NCBI RefSeq assembly: GCF_014898055.3
Contig: NW_023601433.1
Location: 17,718,141 to 17,782,140 of the forward strand
DNA: 64,000 bases
Source: Talpa occidentalis
Lineage: Eukaryota > Chordata > Mammalia > Eulipotyphla > Talpidae
Direction of reading: 5' to 3'
Positions 58,357 through 64,000 of this stretch are shown in pieces. Position numbers and translations under genes: made by a program. Positions within the stretch are counted from its first letter, which is position 1. Every line of letters starts with the position of its first letter. The notes beneath the pieces are model-generated. The model had not been told where the DNA came from, made no database searches, and was given only the letters and a program-made list of their open reading frames with translations.

Positions 58357-58597
58357 GGGACTCCCTGGTGGCACAGGGGTTAAAGACTGCTATCAAGCTA
58401 TCGCAGGGAGCGACCCACAGGGCACGTGCAGCAGACCTCTCCTGTCTCACCTGCTGCTCCCCTCAGCAGTGCATTTTAGTCAGTCTGCCTGTTCTACACT
58501 CCACTCTGTCTCTGGTGAATCTTCTCAACCCCCACACCTCTGGCCTGTACCCCAGTTCTTGTGTGCATAAATAAATCTTTAATAAATAAATAAATAA
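58357..58597 (+). mobile_element. tRNA-derived SINE, type II, partly deleted head
   Basis: Starts GGGACTCCCTGGTGGCACA; the B box is gone. Flanks AAATGTATAAGGCAG / AAATGTACCAGGCAG. Confidence 0.87.
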
Positions 58598-58811
58598 ATG
58601 TACCAGGCAGTGGGCTATCCCTATTTGTGTCATTAATAGCAAAACTACCACCATCACCAAAAAAACACACAGACTGACAAAAGACACCCATAAAACCCTA
58701 CCATCTTTTTTTAGAGAGGAAAATTGTGTAAAATACACACGAAAAATTATTAGAAAGTTGTCATTACAAATATAAACCCAATAAAACTTCCATCATAAAA
58801 TCTCCATAGCA

Positions 58812-59085
58812 GGGCCTCCCCTGGTGGCACAGCGGTTGAGCACTGGGCTGCGAAGCTGCCCGCAGCCTCTGCAGCGCCAGTTGGATCCCTGGCCACCGAC
58901 GAGTGTCCCACATGGTGCAACAGACCTCTCCTGCCACAGCCACTGCTCCCCTCAGCAGTGTATTTCTTCGTCAGTCTGCCTGTTCTGTTCCCCGCTCTGA
59001 TTCTGGTGAATTCTCTCACCCTCCCGCGCTTTTGACTGTACCCAGTGCTTGTATACATAAATAAATAAAATCTTTAAATAAAAAA
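58812..59085 (+). mobile_element. tRNA-derived SINE, type I
   Basis: Duplication AAAATCTCCATAGCA / AAAATCTCAATAGCA. Type I body and 3' end (TTTTGACTGTACCCAGTGC). Confidence 0.92.
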
Positions 59086-60249
59086 AAAATCTCAATAGCA
59101 TTTTTGGTGGCACATGTCCAGCTGATTTTTAACTTACTTGAAAGAGGCATGAACTAGTATTAAGCACAAAATTCTTAGGGTAAAAAAAACACAACTTAAA
59201 TTGTGTTTTGAAACTTAAAATTTAAACCAAAACCAATTAAAGGTATATTAAACATGTATGTCTACCTTTAGAAGCAGCAGAGGAAAACAGCAAGATGTCT
59301 TTGACATCAGAATGCAGAAATTTGTAAAAAATAAATAAATCACATCCAAAGTATCAATAGAAAGAAAGTATCAATAACCAAAGAAAGTATCAATAACCAA
59401 AGCACAAAGTATTTTAAGAAACTTCTATTAAGCAAAAAAGAAACTACACAGTAGAAAAATGAACAACAAAAGATGTGAAATGATTAATCATGATTGTATG
59501 GAATGAAACAAGTTCTGTATTTTTACTTCCTGTGTGAACATTAAGCACTTATATCCCTGAAATAATCTTTACTCTTTTTATGTTGCTTTTACTGTGAGGT
59601 AAAAGCTCCTCCTGTGTGAGGTATTTTCAAATTTGTTTTGGTGCTACTAAATCTATCCACAGATTTGAAAAATTAACAGACTTGAAAATTCTCCAGATGT
59701 TGTCCTTCAGTGGAAGGAAAACACCTCAAAATAGGAAAATGATATATATTATCATAAATAAAATTAGAAAAAACTAAGCATCTGTAACTTCTAATTATAA
59801 GTGTTTATTTTAACTCTCAGGATAATTTCCTTTTGTGACATGATTATAGAGTAACAACCAGCTGATACTACTTAAGAAACCCTTGAGTTCAGTGCCCTCT
59901 CTAAAAAAGGTCAGAACCGATTAAAAGGCTTGATTTTGGATATTAGTTCTCAACAGAATGCTTACCATCCTCCAGTACTTGGAAGATGACCAAGTGTATG
60001 CAGAACTTGTGGCTAATTCTGGCATCCTTGCCAGTTATGAAAAAATAAGATTAGAGAATTGCCAAAGTTCCTTTTCAATTTGAAAAACAGAAAACAAAAT
60101 TTCCAGGTAGCACAGTGTTTTTAAACTATTTTCAAGTCATTTCATTCATCAACAGTTCCAAAATATGTAACATGTCAAAATTTTTTCTCCTATACAAACT
60201 AAACATTTGACGTAATTTTACCTGGAGGAACAATTCTTTCCCCATTATA

Positions 60250-60560
60250 CCCCTTTGGCCCTTTCTCCCTCCCCCCTCCTTAACCTCAGAGCCTTTATTT
60301 TTTTTGGTAAAAAGCATTTTGCTTTATCTAATTACCACTATATAAACATCCCTCTCATATTTGTCTTTATCATTCTGATTTGCTTTGCTACATGTAATTC
60401 CCTTGAATACCTTCCATTTTGTTGTAACTTGGCAACATTCTTTCTTTCCTTATGGCAGAATACTACTTTGTTGTGTGAATAAAGCACATATTCTTAATCC
60501 AATCCTCTTATCAGTGGGGATGTCCTAGCTATTATAATAATAATGCTGTAAAGTCAGCTA
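60250..60560 (-). repeat. Possible ancient L1 fragment
   Basis: ATACTACTTTGTTGTGTGAATAAAG ... CAGTGGGGATGTCCTAGCTAT resembles the complement of a very old L1 3' region. Confidence 0.35.
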
Positions 60561-60646
60561 CATGCCTAATTGACAATAACTCACTGAGTTTATTAATTAA
60601 AATAAAAAGCTATCCTGAAAGGTGTTCCACCATGGAACACCATTTT

Positions 60647-60679
<33 letters not shown>

Positions 60680-60774
60680 TGGATGCCCACCTCTGGGTTT
60701 AGAGTACCCTAATACAGTTCTATCATATTACCCAACATTTTCTAGAGAATTACTTGGTTTTCTTCTTCCTATCA

Positions 60775-60872
60775 GAATATGAACTCCCTCAGGAGAGAAA
60801 CTCTGTGGTATTTATACCTTGGTGCCAATAAAGGACTTGGCATCAAGACAGTATCAACATGTATTTGTTGAC
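60775..60872 (+). repeat. L2 3' end fragment
   Basis: ATGAACTCCCTCAGGAGAG ... TATACCTTGGTGCC ... TGTATTTGTTGACTG follows the L2 tail consensus. Confidence 0.5.
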
Positions 60873-61847
60873 TGATGTCTCCACAAAATATAGGCCCAGA
60901 TAAATGCACATGTGCTCTCATCCTCAGCCTCTAGATACAATCTCCATAATTAACAAAGCAGATAATGAACAGCGTGCTTTATATTATTTTCATAAAGCAG
61001 AGTAACACTATATAGTCTTAGAGACAAATGTATTTCATCCACAATTATTTTAAGTAACTTCATAAAATACAACTGTGTATTACACCAAAGACAACAAAAC
61101 TACTATTTAGAACAAGTAAACAATTACTGAGGGTGTTTTTACAGATATTTTAATTAACATTTTTATTTATCTGAAATCTTTTAATCCGGAATGTTTATCT
61201 GTGAGGATGTGAAGCTAATTTAACATGTCTATACAAATTTGTCAAATAAAAAATGTGAATCTTTGAAAATAGCTGATGGCAAGAAATTAATTTTTAGAGA
61301 ATAAATGTTGTTTTGAGTTACAAAGGCATTTCAACAGGTCTGCTTTTCAAGATTATCAGCCTCAATGAAGGGCGATGAGTGCTCTGATATTAGGCGTGGT
61401 GTGGTGGCATACACAGAAGGAGGGGAAAACCCATTACCTCCAAATCATACAGTGTTGTAAATCAGTGTTACATTAATTAAAAAGAATTAAAAAAAAAAAA
61501 AAAAGATTAGTAGCTTCTTGTCTCATTCCTTAAATGCAAACTTTCCCAAGTTCAAGAGGCTTTTCAAAATCAGTCTCTGGCAACTGAGTGGTTATTTACT
61601 TCTAGCTCTAGCATTTTGATTTTTTATAATAAGGATATTGAGGAATCCCTTCCTACACTATTTTAAACTTAAGGAACTAAGTGACTTTTCCATATGATAC
61701 TTCTATAATTTCTATTCCGCTTCCACTCTAAGTAATCACAATAAGTACATAACCCTTTGGTTTTAACTGAAATTATATATGTGTGTTTTGATAAAATCTT
61801 TTTCTCTCCCTTTATGCTTGCTTATTCATTTGTATTTCCAAATTTTA

Positions 61848-61860
61848 CCAGCAGGGGGAG
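61848..61860 (+). promoter_or_regulatory. CTCF-like motif in the probable WAC intron
   Basis: CCAGCAGGGGGAG is a good CTCF core in plus orientation, in sequence with no recognised repeat. Confidence 0.4.
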
Positions 61861-62599
61861 TAACCTACCAAAGACTAGACTTCACATAGAAATGTTACTA
61901 ATTTAACTTTCTAAGGTTTAAAGTACTATCACTTCTCTTTTCTAATTATAGCTACCCTGTCAAAACATGCAAGGAAACATAAACCAAAGTCAGAACTTAT
62001 TTCTAAGCTACATTTTTCTGATATGCCAAATAACTCCTTTCTGATCTACAATAAATATAAGATACTGCGCTTTGTAGAAGTAGTTGTATAATTTGCTATG
62101 ATGATCCTGTGACAACACTAAGCAGTCCATGTGAGCAAAGCTCAACTTATCACTGCAACAAGGGCTAACTGCTTGTTCTATTTTGTAGTTGGGATATTAT
62201 ATGGGAGAGAGAGTACAACATGGAGAAATATAAAGTATACACTGTACCAGAAAAAAATAATGTACCTAGGTGACAACACCTGGTATAGAATCTGTAACTT
62301 TTCATGAATATTTAAAATTATGTTAACTGTCCAGAACTTTTTCTATGCATTTACAAACATACATACACAAATACGGTGTTACTACAAAGATATATTTTTG
62401 CAAATTGCTTTTTTTAATCAAGAAAATATTTATTAGTATAAATAGAATATTTTAAGACTTTCAACAGATTTTACTAAAGCAACCTCTACAATAATAGCAC
62501 TAATTCACATCCACCAACTGTTTCCCCATATTCAACTGTTACAATGTCACTAAAATATCATTTCAATCTTAATTTCTAATATGTAATGATAATCTTTCT

Positions 62600-64000
62600 C
62601 TTCAGTTTTAGACTGATAAAAAATTAACCATTTATAAGCATACAATTCATTGGGATTAAGTACATTCACTGTTACACGACTACCACTGTCACCATCTCCA
62701 GCAGTCTTACCTTTCCAAACTGAAACTTTACACCCAATTAAATAGCAGTTCTCCATCCCTCCATTCCCTAATAACCACTTTTCTTTTCTGTCTCTCGGAA
62801 TCTGCCCATTCTAGCTACCCCTTGTAAGTAGAATCAGACAATTATTTGTCATTTTGTGTCTGGCTTATTTCACTTAGCAATAAGGTTTTCAAGATTGATT
62901 CATGTTGCAGATTTATCAGAATTTCATTTCTTTTTAAGGGTAAGTAGCACTGCATGAAGATATGTATCATGTTCTGTTTATCCTTCATCTGTTGATGGGA
63001 CACTTGGATTGTTTCCATCTTTTGGCCATTATGATAATGCTGCTATGAACAGCGTGTCTGATTCTCTGGCTTTCTGTTCTTTTGGTTATTTATCTAGACT
63101 GGTAGGTTCTATGGTTAATTTTGTTTAAGTTTTTAGGGAACTGCTTAAGTATGCTACATAGGAGCTGAATGATTTTACACTTCTCCCAGCAATGTTAAAA
63201 GGGCTCCAATTTCTCTATATCCACCTGTTATTTTCCATTGTTGTTGTTTCTATAATAGAAATCCCAGGGGGTGTTAAGCTGGTATTTCATTTTGGGTTTG
63301 ATTTGCTTTCCATGAGGACTAATAATGCTGAACATCTCTTCATGTGCTAATTCACTGTTAGAAAATCTTCAGAAAAATGTCTGTTCAAGTCCTTTGTGCT
63401 TTTCTGTCCTGGACTGTTGCATTTTGTTGAGCTAGAACTTCTATATATTTTGGATGCTAATTCCTTATCAGATATGATTTACAAATATTTCCTCCCATTC
63501 TGTGGGTTGTCTTTTCACTGTCTTAAGTATCCACAGATGCACAAGTTTTTCATTGATGAATTCCAATTTATCTATTTTTTTTTTTTTATAGAGGCATGTT
63601 TTATTTATTTATTTGTTTGTTTTTTTTTTTTGTTTGTTTATACATGCACTGGGTACAGTCAGAAGTGCGGGAGGGTGAGAGAATTCACCAGAGCCAGAGT
63701 GGGGAGCAGAGCAGGCAGAAGGACCGAAGTACACTGCTGAGGGGAGCAGCGGGCGGCAGGAGAGGTCTGCGCGCCATGTGGGACCCTCCTCTGGTGGCCG
63801 GGGAGCAGCTGGGGATCGAACTGGCGCCGCAGAGGCTGCGGGCAGTTTCGCAACCCAGCGCTCAACTGCTGCGCCACTGGGGAGGCCCCCAATTTATCTA
63901 TTTTTTCTTTTGTTGCCTCTGCTTTTAGTCTTACATTCAAGAAATCACTACCAAATCCAGTGTTATGAAAACTTTCCCATTTTCTTTGAGTCTTGTAATT
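62600..64000 (-). mobile_element. Ancient L1 fragment split by a SINE
   Basis: Complement of old L1 ORF2/3' sequence: CATTTTGTGTCTGGCTTATTT, GGACACTTGGATTGTTTCC, AATGCTGCTATGAACA, CAAATATTTCCTCCCATTC. The SINE at 63582 interrupts it and L1 resumes at about 63889 (TTTTGTTGCCTCTGCTTTTAG). Confidence 0.75.
63582..63888 (-). mobile_element. tRNA-derived SINE, type I, with an extra 3' segment
   Basis: Target duplication CCAATTTATCTATTTTT at 63565 and 63889. In sense, the usual A-rich tail is followed by ACATGCCTCTAT and a second A run, so the insert carries extra sequence beyond the SINE end. Confidence 0.85.

Larger units (their letters stand above)
57834..64000 (-). other. WAC: Probable WAC intron (upstream part of the gene)
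   Basis: No further WAC exon could be found up to the right edge. It contains three SINEs, old L1 and L2 fragments, an A27 run at 60649-60676, and a CTCF-like motif at 61848. Intron status is inferred from the missing N-terminal half of WAC. Confidence 0.7.

Noticed and set aside
1..64000. CRISPR arrays, operons, phage or bacterial elements
   Set aside because: The window is clearly mammalian. The regular repeats seen are SINEs, LTRs, microsatellites and L1 monomers.
57834..64000. A further WAC exon near 59,280
   Set aside because: AAGCAGCAGAGG-type sequence there has no open frame with proper splice sites and does not match the WAC residues expected before ESTSGDK.

Overview
This is a nuclear window from a placental mammal. 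The evidence is split vertebrate exons with GT/AG junctions, CpG islands, L1 retrotransposons, endogenous-retrovirus solo LTRs and about two dozen copies of a tRNA-derived SINE. I see no Alu, B1/B2, VES-type or carnivore-type SINE. The SINE head (GGGCCTCCCTGGTGGCGCA, then a GGTTCGATCCC B box) recalls laurasiatherian tRNA-derived SINEs, but I cannot name the family or the species. Two protein-coding genes are recognised, both on the minus strand: BAMBI, complete, and the 3' part of WAC. Their neighbourhood agrees with the mammalian WAC-BAMBI synteny I know.

Layout. 1-2.1 kb is repeat-poor DNA downstream of BAMBI. 2.1-6.93 kb is BAMBI: three coding exons giving 260 codons, with a CpG-island promoter from about 6.5 to 7.9 kb. 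7.9-9.4 kb is proximal upstream DNA. From 9.4 to 31 kb is a repeat-rich intergenic stretch. It holds four related solo LTRs (9385, 17582, 27078, 30762), a fifth remnant of 57 bp inside a SINE (16097), a longer LTR inside another SINE (11499), fourteen tRNA-SINEs, an orphan CpG island at 18.6-19.2 kb, and a 5'-truncated L1 (29284-30261). 32067-38790 is a full-length L1 on the plus strand, bounded by a perfect 15-bp target-site duplication. It has three 135-bp 5'UTR repeats, an intact ORF1 and a frameshifted ORF2. 39.2-44.2 kb holds old L1/L2 fragments and SINEs. 44.67-57.83 kb is the 3' part of WAC: a long, nearly repeat-free 3'UTR (about 3 kb) and the last seven coding exons, encoding 338 C-terminal residues plus part of one codon. 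57.8-64 kb is most likely a WAC intron with SINEs and old L1.

Functionally, BAMBI is a kinase-less pseudoreceptor that damps TGF-beta/BMP/activin signalling. WAC is a nuclear adaptor that links RNF20/40 H2B ubiquitination to transcription. They are neighbours, not an operon-like pair. I found no novel gene system. The points worth a second look concern transposable-element structure: the nested LTR-in-SINE insertions, a deleted 57-bp LTR with an intact target duplication, CTCF-like cores in SINE heads, an LTR promoter facing BAMBI, and possible boundary elements between the two genes.
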